Positions 49,357 through 58,242 of a stretch of DNA of 64,000 bases are shown piece after piece. Each line of letters opens with the position of its first letter. Positions within the stretch are counted from its first letter, which is position 1. The stretch is from DAOVFN01 sp964484305 (lineage in GTDB: Archaea; Aenigmatarchaeota; Aenigmatarchaeia; QMZP01). The stretch is from the NCBI GenBank assembly GCA_964484305.1, contig CAZAEI010000004.1, positions 4,705 to 68,704 on the forward strand, in the 5' to 3' direction. Below the pieces are notes generated by a model, which did no database searches, had not been told where the DNA came from, and worked only from the letters and a program-made list of their open reading frames with translations. Both the position numbers and the translations under genes were made by a program.

Positions 49357-49869
49357 TAACACAGATTCAACGGGAACCGGCTATATGGGGCAAAGTTCCC
49401 CAAATTTTCTTACTGATAACCACGCTTATAGGGCTCTGACATAGTAGCGGGGAAAGAAGACTTCTGATAACCCCGTCCGTTATCTTCAATTCGTTCGGGT
49501 TTTATACTGACCCGCCAACATATTTACCCTGGTCATTGAATACTTTAAATTGTGTTGGAGAGTCTAGACCGAGTTTGATTTTTTTATCAATCGCGTTGTT
49601 TATCGTATCGTCCACACCATTAGAGTCACCAACAATTATCCATGTATATGGTGGGAGATTAAAGCAAATCATTCTATATTGACCCGCCGAAGCCTTTGAT
49701 GCTCTTTCGAGTGCTCTTTTTTGGATATATTCGGATAATGATTTCGTTATCATAATAATAATTGGTGCAAAGTCTTATATTCATAATTGGGTGACCCGAA
49801 CGAACTTCTCCGTTCCTCGCCTACGCTATTGATCCGGGAAGATAACACAGATTCAACGGGAACCGGCTA
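49357..49869. mobile_element. Cassette between 27-bp direct repeats
   Basis: An identical 27-base sequence (starts TAACACAGATTCAACG, ends GGCTA) occurs at 49357-49383 and 49843-49869. Between them, an 11-bp inverted repeat TTCGTTCGGGT (49490-49500) / ACCCGAACGAA (49794-49804) encloses one small gene. The right repeat abuts the cca stop. The layout resembles a small integrated element with target-site or attachment-site duplication. No recombinase is encoded within it; the HNH nuclease lies just outside on the left. Confidence 0.55.
49502..49753 (-). CDS. Cassette-encoded hypothetical protein
   Basis: 83 residues, not recognised. N-terminal helix (TKSLSEYIQKRALERASKASAGQ) and a beta-rich C-terminus (YTWIIVGDSNGVDDTINNAIDKK, FKVFNDQGKYVGGSV). 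AT-rich. It lies between the 11-bp inverted repeats and the 27-bp direct repeats, the only gene in the cassette. Possibly a cargo or immunity-type protein. Confidence 0.5.
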   Translation of the reverse strand: MITKSLSEYIQKRALERASKASAGQYRMICFNLPPYTWIIVGDSNGVDDTINNAIDKKIKLGLDSPTQFKVFNDQGKYVGGSV

Positions 49870-49872
49870 ATC

Positions 49873-51291
49873 CTAGGCCATGTTCATTTCGAGGAAGTCC
49901 TGGAGGAACTGGCCGAACTCCTTGTTCCTCCTGGCCAGGGCCATGATGTCCCGCCTGCTCATGACCTTGCGGGATTTTGCTATCTGTCCTGCCAGATAGG
50001 AGGCTATGCCAGAGGCCCTGAGCTCTGATTCCGGGGCAGAGAGGGTCTTCTTCAGAAGGTCAGAGGCATCTGTAAAAGCCCGCCTGACCTCGGCCATCCA
50101 GAACTCGTCCTCGACCCATATCCTTCCCAGGGGCCTGTACTTCTTGAGGAAGCTCGCAGAGTTGGCCTCGTCAAATATGGGGGGACCCCTCAGTTTCCTT
50201 ATCCTCGGGAGCTCCGGGACCTCCATCTCATAGAAGAACAGACAGGTTTTACCGTCAGACCAGACGTCATGGCTGTGGACATGAAAGTCGTGGTCCTCAA
50301 GAAGGTCCCTCACCCTCCTGTTTGTCCTCCTGAGCTGAGGCCAGAGGACGTCCTCTATCACCCTGGGGGCCGGGCAGGAGAATCCTATCAGGCGGGTCCG
50401 CCTGCTGGAGAGGTCAGAATCCATCCGGGATATGACCGGGGCGGGTGGTTTCCTGAAGAAGAACTCGGTGGAGGGCTTGCCTGTAAAGTCCCGGCAGGCC
50501 TTTATGAAGCGGATGAAGTTCCCGGGTGAGAGGGCTGCTGCAACATTCCTTCCGGGGTCCACGGGGTCTATCACGACGAGGGGCTGCTTGGGGAACTTAT
50601 TGTGGATGTTCCTTACATCATTGATGGGATAGACCCCCTCGAGGTTAATCACGACCTTGCCCGCCTTCCACAGGGAGGCCTTCCTGGCCAGGTTCTTGAA
50701 GGTCCGGTAGTGTATGGTTAAAAGTTCACAAAGGTAGCCGGAAAATCCCTGGGTCCTTGCGTCAGAGCCGTAGACCCACTGGCCCTTGCAGAACTGCTTG
50801 AGCAGCCGGACATCAGGGACGAAGCCCTTGAGGAAGTGCCTGGAAAGCCACTCGTTGTGGAAGGGCGTCCTGTCCACCGCTGACTTTATCTTGGTGGCAG
50901 ACTCCACCCTGTAGCACGGTACTATGTCCACGTCATACTCCCTGACCCTTGCCCTGACATAGGGGTGCTCGGCATAGGCTATGGTATGGCGGCCGTGCAG
51001 AAGCTTGGTTATCTGCCTCCCCAGTTCGAGACCCTGCTTCTCCAGGCTGTCCCGGGTTGTGTTTGTGGGAAAGCGTATGAATATGTCGAACTCCCTCTTG
51101 TCCTTCATCCAGGTGTTGCGGGTGAAGCTCCCCGCTATAATGTGGTCGAGGCCCCTCCCCTGAATGGCCTGGATGGTGGCAGAGACCACCCGTTCAACAA
51201 GCTGTTCTGTCCTCTCCTGCTCCCTCTGGGTGGGGGTTATCCTGTCGAGGACATCCTGGAGTGTCCTGTCTGTCCTGTCGATAACCGGCAT
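49873..51291 (-). CDS. cca: Class I archaeal CCA-adding enzyme
   Basis: 472 residues. GSFTRNTWMKDKREFDIFIRFP (about 60-82) is the class I nucleotidyltransferase motif; the usual DxD is EFD here, so the first acidic ligand is glutamate. A third carboxylate is in YDVDIVPCY. Middle and C-terminal domains (LLKQFCKGQWVYGSD, GFSGYLCELL) are typical. It adds CCA to tRNA 3' ends; the tRNA-Pro in this window has no encoded CCA. Confidence 0.93.
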   Translation of the reverse strand: MPVIDRTDRTLQDVLDRITPTQREQERTEQLVERVVSATIQAIQGRGLDHIIAGSFTRNTWMKDKREFDIFIRFPTNTTRDSLEKQGLELGRQITKLLHGRHTIAYAEHPYVRARVREYDVDIVPCYRVESATKIKSAVDRTPFHNEWLSRHFLKGFVPDVRLLKQFCKGQWVYGSDARTQGFSGYLCELLTIHYRTFKNLARKASLWKAGKVVINLEGVYPINDVRNIHNKFPKQPLVVIDPVDPGRNVAAALSPGNFIRFIKACRDFTGKPSTEFFFRKPPAPVISRMDSDLSSRRTRLIGFSCPAPRVIEDVLWPQLRRTNRRVRDLLEDHDFHVHSHDVWSDGKTCLFFYEMEVPELPRIRKLRGPPIFDEANSASFLKKYRPLGRIWVEDEFWMAEVRRAFTDASDLLKKTLSAPESELRASGIASYLAGQIAKSRKVMSRRDIMALARRNKEFGQFLQDFLEMNMA

Positions 51292-51477
51292 GCTTAATTA
51301 TTGGTCAGGGAAGTTTTAATTAATGTTTGCGGTGGCAGGCAGTCTCAGAAGCCAGTAAAAAGATATGGTTGGAAACGCACATCTCCTGACGTTACTGCTT
51401 TTTGTTATTGAAATATCTGAGTGTTTCTTGGCCGAAAGGTTTAAAAGCCGAATCTTTATTGTATATTCAGTGGTCTG

Positions 51478-52317
51478 ATGTTCGGTTTCTTGATGCGCGG
51501 CCAGGGGCTCCTGCTGGAGAACCATTCTGACACGGAGGCCCGAATTGGTGAGGCTGTGAGGGGTACGGTGCACGCCATACCCGAGAGCGAGCCTATTTAT
51601 ACTGCCCTGAAGTTCTGCCTTGAAGGCCATAGGAACATCCCTGTGACAGACAGCAGGGGAGAGGCCTTCAGGGGGATTGTAAGCTCCCGCAGCCTGCTGG
51701 GTTTTCTGGGAGGGGGAAGCCTCCACCAGGCCTATGTGGCCGGTAAGGGGCTGGACACCCCTGTGGCCAGGATAATGCGGACAGGGTTCAGTGAGATAGA
51801 CAGGGCCACCAGCCTCGGGCAGGCCCTGGATGTATTCAAGGAGACCGGGGAGGAGATGCACCCCCTGGTATCAAGGGGCAGGCTTGACGGCATGGTTACA
51901 GAGGGGGATATAGTCAGCCAGATCTCCGGGGCCACGGGGGTAAGCGTCTGGGAGGTCATGACCAGGAAGCCTGTCGTGGCCAGGACTGAGCATCCCGTGT
52001 GTGATGTCGCGGGCATGCTGGTCAGGGGCGGATACCGGAGGCTCCCTGTTGTGAGGGATTCCTTCCTGACAGGGATAGTGACCCCCCTTGATATAATCGC
52101 ATACCTTAACAGGAACAGGAACCTGAACGGCCTGAGGAGGGACAGGAGCGAGCTCGGGAAGGCCATGAACAGGGCCGTGACCACTGTGGAGCCGCACGCT
52201 GATGTCTTCGAGGCCGTGAGGACCATGAGGGAGAAGGGGGTGTCCATGCTGCCTGTGGTGGATGAATACCGGGTCCTGGGGGTTCTGACCCAGAGGGACA
52301 TCCTCGAGGCAATGTAA
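51478..52317 (+). CDS. Four-CBS-domain protein
   Basis: 279 residues made of two CBS pairs: VAR-IMRTGFSEIDRATSLGQAL, MEVMTRKPVVARTEHPVCDVAGMLVRGGYRRLPVV, then KAMNRAVTTVEPHADVFEAVRTMREKGVSMLPVVDEYRVLGVLTQRDI. CBS pairs bind adenosine nucleotides and act as energy-state sensors or regulators. No catalytic domain. TATA-like AAAGGTTTAAAAG near 51437 precedes it. Confidence 0.88.
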   Translation: MFGFLMRGQGLLLENHSDTEARIGEAVRGTVHAIPESEPIYTALKFCLEGHRNIPVTDSRGEAFRGIVSSRSLLGFLGGGSLHQAYVAGKGLDTPVARIMRTGFSEIDRATSLGQALDVFKETGEEMHPLVSRGRLDGMVTEGDIVSQISGATGVSVWEVMTRKPVVARTEHPVCDVAGMLVRGGYRRLPVVRDSFLTGIVTPLDIIAYLNRNRNLNGLRRDRSELGKAMNRAVTTVEPHADVFEAVRTMREKGVSMLPVVDEYRVLGVLTQRDILEAM

Positions 52318-52370
52318 GGGACTCTGGAAAGGGATTTAAAGGTTGCAGTTGAATTCTAACCGGTGATTGC

Positions 52371-52562
52371 ATGGAATGCGTTCAGAAGAATGACCTCACG
52401 CCATCATGCAGTGACGGGTCTCCAAGGGTTGCTCCCCTGTGGCTCGAGTATATAAGGACAGCATCTCTCGGTGTTTATGGCAGGGACCCTCATTATCCCA
52501 ACCCTGAGAAAACCAGGCCTGTAAGGCTGTTTGATTTATTCGGAAGTTTAGATTGTAAATAA
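52371..52562 (+). CDS. Hypothetical small protein
   Basis: 63 residues, not recognised. Contains two Cys at the start and YGRDPHYPNPEKTRPVRLFDLFGS. Supported by CCGGTGATTGC before the ATG and by TATA-like GGGATTTAAAGG about 40 bases upstream. It lies just after the CBS gene; function unknown. Confidence 0.4.
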   Translation: MECVQKNDLTPSCSDGSPRVAPLWLEYIRTASLGVYGRDPHYPNPEKTRPVRLFDLFGSLDCK

Positions 52563-52589
52563 GGGAATCCCCAGGGGCCGGGTGCTTGT

Positions 52590-52880
52590 ATGGTAAAGGT
52601 CATTAATTTTCCAGGAGTCCACAAAAAATATTGGGGTCCTCCCTCAGACTTCGGGCCGAATGTGCTTTATGATTACCTGGCATGGGAGGCGGAACAGATT
52701 GAAGCTGATAACCGGAACGAACCGGGTTCTGAAAACCACCAGGGAATGTCAAGAAGATTTCGCCACTATGTGAAAATGGACGGGAAGGGATACTGGCCCT
52801 GCAACGGCCGCCTGGTGAGGAGGCCTGTGTGGCTATGGAAAATGAGAAAGTATCTTTCGGGTGTGTTTTCCCATGAATAG
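52590..52880 (+). CDS. Hypothetical small protein
   Basis: 96 residues, not recognised. Trp/Tyr-rich (YWGPPSDFGPNVLYDYLAWEAEQ, KGYWPCNGRLVRRPVWLW) with a basic C-terminal half. Overlaps the TOPRIM gene start by eight bases, which suggests cotranslation. It has no clear ribosome site beyond GGGTGCTTGT. Confidence 0.45.
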   Translation: MVKVINFPGVHKKYWGPPSDFGPNVLYDYLAWEAEQIEADNRNEPGSENHQGMSRRFRHYVKMDGKGYWPCNGRLVRRPVWLWKMRKYLSGVFSHE

Positions 52881-53487
52881 AAGAAACCCCGAAAGGATGC
52901 TGGAGTTCTTCAGCGGGATAAGGGACTGCCTCCTGATTGTGGAGGGAAAGAGTGATGTAAAGGCTTTAAATACCCTTGGCTTAAAGAATATACTAGCCAT
53001 CAATGGAAGGCCCTTGGCAGCCATCGTTGACATGGTGGCGGGCCTGAAGGTGAATTATAAGGTACATGCCGGTGGCGAAGCCACCGGAGAGACAGGCATT
53101 TCCGATATCATAGTACTCACTGACTTTGACAGGGAGGGGCGCCATATCGCGGCCAGGCTAAGCAAGTTGCTGCGCGCCCATAAGATTCACCCCAACCAGA
53201 GGTTGAGGTCTCGTATTATGGATTTCGGATTCAACAAGATAGAGGACATTAAAATGGACTCGATACTTAGGATGGGAGAATGCATGCGGGCGACGGCGCA
53301 TAATCGGGTGATGGAATCACCCACAGGAAAGCTGGCATCCGATAGAAAGGTACTTGAAAGAATAAGAGGTGATGATTATGTCAAAACTGGCTCCAACTTC
53401 AACAAAATACGTGATAAAGGCTTCGATAAAGGCAAGGGGCGTAGTGGAAAAGCCGGACATCATAGGCGCGGTGTTCGGCCAGACTGA
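52873..53487 (+). CDS. Small TOPRIM-domain protein (UPF0292-like)
   Basis: About 204 residues. The TOPRIM core is clear: LLIVEGKSDVKALNTLGL with the catalytic-type Glu (about 20) and IIVLTDFDREG with the DxD (about 78-80). This resembles UPF0292 proteins that accompany archaeal primase. The reading frame continues 110 bases into dnaG; its last 40 residues are a Gly/Lys/Arg tail not expected in the family, so the overlap may reflect a genuine nested end or a frameshift. GTGTGTTTTCCC precedes the ATG. Confidence 0.75.
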   Translation: MNRRNPERMLEFFSGIRDCLLIVEGKSDVKALNTLGLKNILAINGRPLAAIVDMVAGLKVNYKVHAGGEATGETGISDIIVLTDFDREGRHIAARLSKLLRAHKIHPNQRLRSRIMDFGFNKIEDIKMDSILRMGECMRATAHNRVMESPTGKLASDRKVLERIRGDDYVKTGSNFNKIRDKGFDKGKGRSGKAGHHRRGVRPD

Positions 53488-54772
53488 GGGGCTCCTGGGT
53501 TCAGAGCTGGACCTCAGGGAGCTTCAGAGGACCGGCAGGATAGGCCGGATTGATGTAAGGATAAAGTCAAGCAAGGGCAAGTCAGACGGAGAAATCATAA
53601 TTCCCAGTTCTCTTGACGCCGCAGAGACATCGCTGATAGCTGCTACTCTGGAGACCATAGAGAGGGTGGGCCCCTGCACAGCAACGATAAAGCTGATAGG
53701 TGTGGAGGATACCAGGTCTGACAAGAGAAAGTATGTTGTCGACAAGGCCAAGGAGATACTCAAGAACCTGTCTGACAAGGGCGTCCCTGACAGCTCAGAG
53801 ATATCAGAGCAGATAAAGGAGGCTGTGAGGACAGAGGAGGTGACCGAGGTGTTCGGGCTTACGGCAGGCCCCGGCGTAATGGAATCCGAGGACCTTGTAA
53901 TAGTCGAGGGGCGCGCGGATGTCATAAACCTCCTCAAGTTCGGAATCAGGAACACCGTGGCCATAGAGGGGACATCGGTATCCAGGGGTGTTGTAGAGCT
54001 GGCAAAGAAAAAGACCGCCACTCTGTTTGTGGATGGTGACAGGGGAGGCCTGCTGATAGCCAAGGAGGTGATGCAGCTCACTGACCTTGACTACATAGCA
54101 ATTGCCCCAGAGGGCAAGGAGGTTGAGGAGCTCACCCAGAAGGAGGCCTACAAGGCCCTCAGGGAAAAGGTCCCTGCTGACCAGTTCTTAAGTGAAAAGC
54201 AGGGAGCAGCTCCAAAGAAGGAGCCCCCTGAAAAGGAGCCGGATAAGGCCCCTGACGTGAAAGATGAGAAGATGTCTCCCGCTTCCAGGGACATCAGGAC
54301 CACACCAGGCAGGAGGGAGGGATTCGCAAGGCCCAGAAGGGATGGGTTCGCGCGCAGGGATGACAGGAGCAGGGAGCCCAGAAGGGATGGGTTCGCGCGC
54401 AGGGATGACAGGAGCAGGGAGCCCAGAAGGGATGGGTTCGTAAGGAGGGATGAGCGAGCACCCAGGCCGAGATACATGCTGAGTGACAGTGAGAGGGAAC
54501 TGTTCAAGAAGACCATTAGTGAGCTTGTCGGGACAGGGGCTGCATGCATCTTTAATGAAAAGAACGAACTCCTGGGCAAGGTGCCCGTCTCTGAACTGGA
54601 GAACACGCTTAGGACAATAGAGGATCCGCACGCTGTAATATTCGACGGCAAGGTGAGCTTCAGGCTAAATGAGCTGGCCAAGATGAAGGGTGTGAGATTC
54701 CTGATAGGGATGGAGAAGGAGGACTTCTACTCTCCCATAGTGGTGCTGTCCAGAAAAGACCTGGAGAAATAA
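53378..54772 (+). CDS. dnaG: Archaeal DnaG-type primase
   Basis: 464 residues. N-terminal archaeal DnaG domain (KLAPTSTKYVIKASIKARGVVEKPDIIGAVFGQTEGLLG), then a TOPRIM domain with VIVEGRADVINLL and TLFVDGDRGG. Between the TOPRIM and C-terminal domains lies a low-complexity segment with a 45-bp tandem duplication (repeat RRDGFARRDDRSREP, about 315-365). The conserved C-terminus follows (LFKKTISELVGTGAACIFNEKNELLG). In archaea DnaG is associated with the exosome as well as primer synthesis. GAGGTGATGATT precedes the ATG. Confidence 0.93.
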   Translation: MSKLAPTSTKYVIKASIKARGVVEKPDIIGAVFGQTEGLLGSELDLRELQRTGRIGRIDVRIKSSKGKSDGEIIIPSSLDAAETSLIAATLETIERVGPCTATIKLIGVEDTRSDKRKYVVDKAKEILKNLSDKGVPDSSEISEQIKEAVRTEEVTEVFGLTAGPGVMESEDLVIVEGRADVINLLKFGIRNTVAIEGTSVSRGVVELAKKKTATLFVDGDRGGLLIAKEVMQLTDLDYIAIAPEGKEVEELTQKEAYKALREKVPADQFLSEKQGAAPKKEPPEKEPDKAPDVKDEKMSPASRDIRTTPGRREGFARPRRDGFARRDDRSREPRRDGFARRDDRSREPRRDGFVRRDERAPRPRYMLSDSERELFKKTISELVGTGAACIFNEKNELLGKVPVSELENTLRTIEDPHAVIFDGKVSFRLNELAKMKGVRFLIGMEKEDFYSPIVVLSRKDLEK

Positions 54773-54871
54773 GCGGCCCTCTCCAGGTCTGGTGGTGAAA
54801 CCATGAATCCGGTCAGAAGACTTATTTAGGTAATACTCTAAGATATTAATAGGTATCTAAAGGGGAATAGT

Positions 54872-55948
54872 GTGGAACAGAAAATCTGGCTGGACAGAAA
54901 GAGGGGTGAAGTCTATTTTAACGACACCAGCCTCTTTGTCTGGAGGAGATCTGCCTCTGCCATAATACAGAGGGAATACGAGTACATCATCGGTCCTGCA
55001 ACCAGGACAATATTCAGGGAGGCTGCAAATAAGGTTACAAGAGAGATATTCTTCAAGCTGAAGGAACAGTATCATAGATTGGGTTACAGAGACGATTCCA
55101 AGCTTGCCATGAATATGCTGGAAGAGCTTCCAAAATATGGTTATGGTGTCCCTGAAATGCTTTTTATTGATGAAAAAAGCGGTGCGGCAAAGGTAAGAAT
55201 CCGCAACTGCTTCAATACCGAGGGTTATAAAAATACCGGCAAACCCATGTGCTACATGATGGAGGGCATACTTGCAGGCCTCTTTGAGACCGTTTTCAAG
55301 AAAAAGGCTGTCTGCAGAGAGACAAAATGTGCTGCAGCAGGTAGCCCGTATTGCGAATTCAGGATTTCTACATACAACATTCCTGTAAAGTCAGTGGGGA
55401 CTTACCCCCATCCGCCAAAGAACCTTGTTCCCATAGAAGTGGAATTCAATCCAAAGAAGGGGGAGCTTCGGCACAGAGGAATAAACTCAGCTTTCTTTCC
55501 AAGGGGCTATCCCAAGAATCTCGAGATGGAGTCTGAGAAGGTAATAGGCACGGCGACAAGTGGAATATACTATATGATAGGAAGGGTAGCAGGCCTCCAG
55601 AGCGTAGGCAGGAGCATACTCAGCAGCTTTACCATGAAGGTTATAGCACGTTTCTTCAAGAGGAAATTCCTGTCAAGGCTCGCAGAGATTTGCATGGAGT
55701 TCGGCTACGGGGTCCTTGAATACATGGAAATTGACATGAAAAACAAGAAGATTGTAGTCAGGCTCCACAACAGCGCCAATGCTGTCGGGGCAGGAAAATC
55801 AGACAGGCCTGCATGCTACATTCTCACCGGCCTGTTTGCAGGGGCAGCTGACATAGTCTTTGGGAAAGTCATGAAATGTGAAGAGGTAAGGTGCAGGGCC
55901 ATGGGAGACCCATACTGCGAATTCCGTGTATATCCGGAGATTAGATAG
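54872..55948 (+). CDS. Double V4R-domain protein
   Basis: 358 residues composed of two V4R (4-vinyl reductase/BchJ-like) domains of about 170 residues each. Each ends in a cysteine cluster: CRETKCAAAGSPYCEF (about 147-162) and CEEVRCRAMGDPYCEF (about 335-350), with an earlier PMCYMMEG/PACYILTG Cys. V4R domains bind small hydrophobic ligands such as fatty acids or tetrapyrroles and often regulate enzymes. GTG start after AAGGGGAATAGT. The second half begins near residue 190; duplication is evident. Confidence 0.85.
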   Translation: MEQKIWLDRKRGEVYFNDTSLFVWRRSASAIIQREYEYIIGPATRTIFREAANKVTREIFFKLKEQYHRLGYRDDSKLAMNMLEELPKYGYGVPEMLFIDEKSGAAKVRIRNCFNTEGYKNTGKPMCYMMEGILAGLFETVFKKKAVCRETKCAAAGSPYCEFRISTYNIPVKSVGTYPHPPKNLVPIEVEFNPKKGELRHRGINSAFFPRGYPKNLEMESEKVIGTATSGIYYMIGRVAGLQSVGRSILSSFTMKVIARFFKRKFLSRLAEICMEFGYGVLEYMEIDMKNKKIVVRLHNSANAVGAGKSDRPACYILTGLFAGAADIVFGKVMKCEEVRCRAMGDPYCEFRVYPEIR

Positions 55949-56035
55949 CAGGGAAGCTTTTTTTGAGGCAGAAAGTCTGCTGTAAACGATTTAAGGAAGT
56001 CTGCACATATATAAAGGGTATCTTATGGTGGTGGA

Positions 56036-56395
56036 ATGGCAGCGGGTGTGGTTTCGGAGTGCATAACAAACATAGCGGTTTCTGTGGGGAGGATAGTCGG
56101 ATTCAGACTCGCTGCAAACCTTATATCCGAACCCTTCGAGAGGACCAGGTCAATGTACAAGGAAGTAAGGGATGTCAAGGTCTCTGAGCGCTCCATAACC
56201 ATAGTAATGGATTCCAGGGTCCCTGATAAGAGGCTGATTGAGATAATGAAGGTCTTTCTCTCTGGCATAGATGAACAGTATTCAAGGGTAATCGGGGGGG
56301 TATCCAAGACCCTTATAAGGAAGTCCCTTGAGTCGGTTGCCAGCAAACACGGAAAGGACTACCCCGGCCTGAAGGAGCTGCTGAAGGGCTACTAG
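56036..56395 (+). CDS. Hypothetical protein
   Basis: 119 residues, not recognised. Helical protein with two long amphipathic helices (VSECITNIAVSVGRIVGFRLAANLI; LIEIMKVFLSGIDEQYSRVIGGVSKTLIRKSLESVA). GGTGGTGGA precedes the ATG, and a TATA-like ATATATAAAGGG lies 25-30 bases upstream. Soluble; no motif. Confidence 0.55.
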   Translation: MAAGVVSECITNIAVSVGRIVGFRLAANLISEPFERTRSMYKEVRDVKVSERSITIVMDSRVPDKRLIEIMKVFLSGIDEQYSRVIGGVSKTLIRKSLESVASKHGKDYPGLKELLKGY

Positions 56396-56439
56396 CCCTG
56401 CAATTCTATTCATTCACCAGAAGAGTCCTTTGAATGTGT

Positions 56440-56634
56440 CTAGCGCTTGAACTGCCCCACCTCTGAAATGAGGTCCTTGTGGGTGAGAAAGAGCGACCTG
56501 CAGCAGTACCTCTCGAGGCCCAGGGAGTCCAGGACGCTCCTGGGCGACCTTCCCTTCTTTATGCCTGCCTGGTAGGCCTCCCAGAGGTGGCCCACTGGCT
56601 TTCCGCATGTCATGCACCTTATGGGTATAATCAT
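56440..56634 (-). CDS. rpoN: RNA polymerase subunit N (RPB10)
   Basis: 64 residues, the normal length. It starts MIIPIRCMTCGKPVG and has C7, C10, C44, C45 (RYCCRSLFL) as the zinc ligands of the CxxC...CC type. Small scaffold subunit of archaeal RNA polymerase. In most archaea it follows uS9/uL13 genes; here it stands alone. Confidence 0.93.
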   Translation of the reverse strand: MIIPIRCMTCGKPVGHLWEAYQAGIKKGRSPRSVLDSLGLERYCCRSLFLTHKDLISEVGQFKR

Positions 56635-56738
56635 ATGCGCCTTGCCTTAAACTAGCTGAATAAAAGCCTGTATACCTTATCCTTCATGTGTTTTACTGGA
56701 GGAAGCATCTTAATCTTTTGTATTGCCCTCTTAAGTAT

Positions 56739-57281
56739 TTAAACTTTGCCTGGGGCAGGTAAGAACTTGCGTAAAGGTACATATTCTGCGCCTTCAGGTT
56801 TTCCAATAAAAGCCCGGGGGTAGAACCAGTGACCCGCCCATTTTATCGGATCCTCAATAGCCAGCCTGACACTGCCCCTTTTTATTGATTCTTTTTCTGT
56901 TAAGCATCCATAGCACTCGAATCCGGAGAGTATTATAGTCTTTTTGACGTGCTCGAGTTCGCCTCCTTCATGAGAGTAATAAAAATCGATATTTATGTCA
57001 CCAAAGGTGGTATCATAGGGTTCTTCGTCTATTGTCTTGTCTGGCCCAGCAACAAATTCCTTACCGTTTTTGCCCGTTACATAGATTTTACCGCATGTTG
57101 CACATCTGTTCAATTTGTCCGGAAATTCATAGCCGGATTCGTACAGGTACGATGCCTTTAGGGGGTCGGTGAGAAGGTCCTTGAGGGCATAGACCATGGG
57201 GACCTCGCAGCCCATATAACAGTTTAAGAAATACCGGTTAAGTTCCACGTGCTCCCTTAATGTCTCGAATCTGTATACCAT
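56739..57281 (-). CDS. Hypothetical protein with Cys motif
   Basis: About 180 residues, not recognised. CATCGKIYVTG near residue 60 and CYGCLTEKE near 125 form two CxxC pairs that could bind zinc. A beta-rich segment (TTFGDINIDFYYSHEGGELEHVKKTIILSG) lies between them. The first in-frame ATG gives 188 residues; the ATG beginning MVYRFETLRE is the likelier start. AT-rich flanks. Confidence 0.5.
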   Translation of the reverse strand: MVYRFETLREHVELNRYFLNCYMGCEVPMVYALKDLLTDPLKASYLYESGYEFPDKLNRCATCGKIYVTGKNGKEFVAGPDKTIDEEPYDTTFGDINIDFYYSHEGGELEHVKKTIILSGFECYGCLTEKESIKRGSVRLAIEDPIKWAGHWFYPRAFIGKPEGAEYVPLRKFLPAPGKV

Positions 57282-57368
57282 TTCAGACCACAGCAATGGC
57301 ATCAATATTTCCGTCTGTTATGGGCATAACTTTTGAAATCAGTGGTCAAAGATTGGTGGAATTTTGAT

Positions 57369-57439
57369 ATTAATAATTATTTGGTCGGCAACAGTTAAAT
57401 ATTTTTCGCCTGCGGGGAATCCTCCATTAATAATTATTT
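57369..57439 (+). promoter_or_regulatory. Twin ATTAATAATTATTT sites before a membrane protein gene
   Basis: The identical 14-mer ATTAATAATTATTT occurs at 57369-57382 and 57426-57439, the second covering the probable TATA region 11-24 bases before the GTG start. Its core TTAATAATTATT recurs in the perfect palindrome at 58771-58788 between the regulator and the tetraether synthase. Candidate operator pair. Confidence 0.55.
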
Positions 57440-57449
57440 AAGCCTGGAA

Positions 57450-58235
57450 GTGAAAATATCATCGGGTGTTGTTTTGGATGGATTGAGCATAATAGCAATG
57501 GGCTTCAGGGCAGCTTCGGTGCTTTTCGGCCTGATTCTGGCCTATCTGGTGATTGTCATATACAGGAGGACCCAGGGGGGTTCAAGCGGCTGGTTGTACC
57601 TGATGATTGCCTATTCATCACTGGGAGTCTGGGGACTGTCACAGCTGGTATTCCTCGCGGTTCTTCCCAGCTATGCGGTCAGGGTTCTGACCGGAACCAT
57701 GCTTTTCTTTCTGATAGGCATAATGCACTCCCTTGCAACGGTCATGCTTTCAAGGGACATGAAGCTCAGGGTCCCGTCGTGGTTTAACAAGAGAAACCTG
57801 TTTGTCATTATCCTGCTCTTCTATCTCTCCATGGTGGCGTACAACTTCCTGTTCACGTCGTTCACGGAACCGCTCGCTGAGGTGCTTGCCATCACGCTCT
57901 TCTCGGTAGAGGTCTTCTTCCTGGTTGCGGCATTCGGGTTCTATCTGATATTCAGGGAAACCCGCGTGAGTTTCTGGGTTTTTATGGGGATCAGCACCCT
58001 GGTCGCGGCCCTCGGGGTCGGTATGGTGGTGGCATTTACTGACTGCTGCGGCCTGGATGCCCCGCTTCATGGAGCAGGTGCCTGCCAGGAATGGATTTAT
58101 GACTATGCGGATACCCTGCCCATGCCGTGCGTGGAGGGCCTGCTGCCCCTGTCCTCGAACGGGGTCCTGCTTATCCTGCTGGGAGAGATATTCGCGGTCT
58201 ATGCGCTCTTCAGAATGATGAAGGCCATGGAATAG
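57450..58235 (+). CDS. Multipass membrane protein
   Basis: 261 residues with about seven hydrophobic segments; not recognised. The sixth loop has a Cys pair (FTDCCGLDAPLHGAGACQEW) and later another cysteine (PMPCVEG). The layout (seven segments, short loops) resembles membrane sensor modules of unknown type found in archaea. GTG start. It converges with the GbsR/MarR-type regulator, and shares AT motifs with that regulator's control region. Confidence 0.6.
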   Translation: MKISSGVVLDGLSIIAMGFRAASVLFGLILAYLVIVIYRRTQGGSSGWLYLMIAYSSLGVWGLSQLVFLAVLPSYAVRVLTGTMLFFLIGIMHSLATVMLSRDMKLRVPSWFNKRNLFVIILLFYLSMVAYNFLFTSFTEPLAEVLAITLFSVEVFFLVAAFGFYLIFRETRVSFWVFMGISTLVAALGVGMVVAFTDCCGLDAPLHGAGACQEWIYDYADTLPMPCVEGLLPLSSNGVLLILLGEIFAVYALFRMMKAME

Positions 58236-58242
58236 CCATGCA

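Noticed and set aside
49357..49869. Integron-like attC cassette
   Set aside because: No integrase and no attC-type folded site; inverted repeats are only 11 bp.
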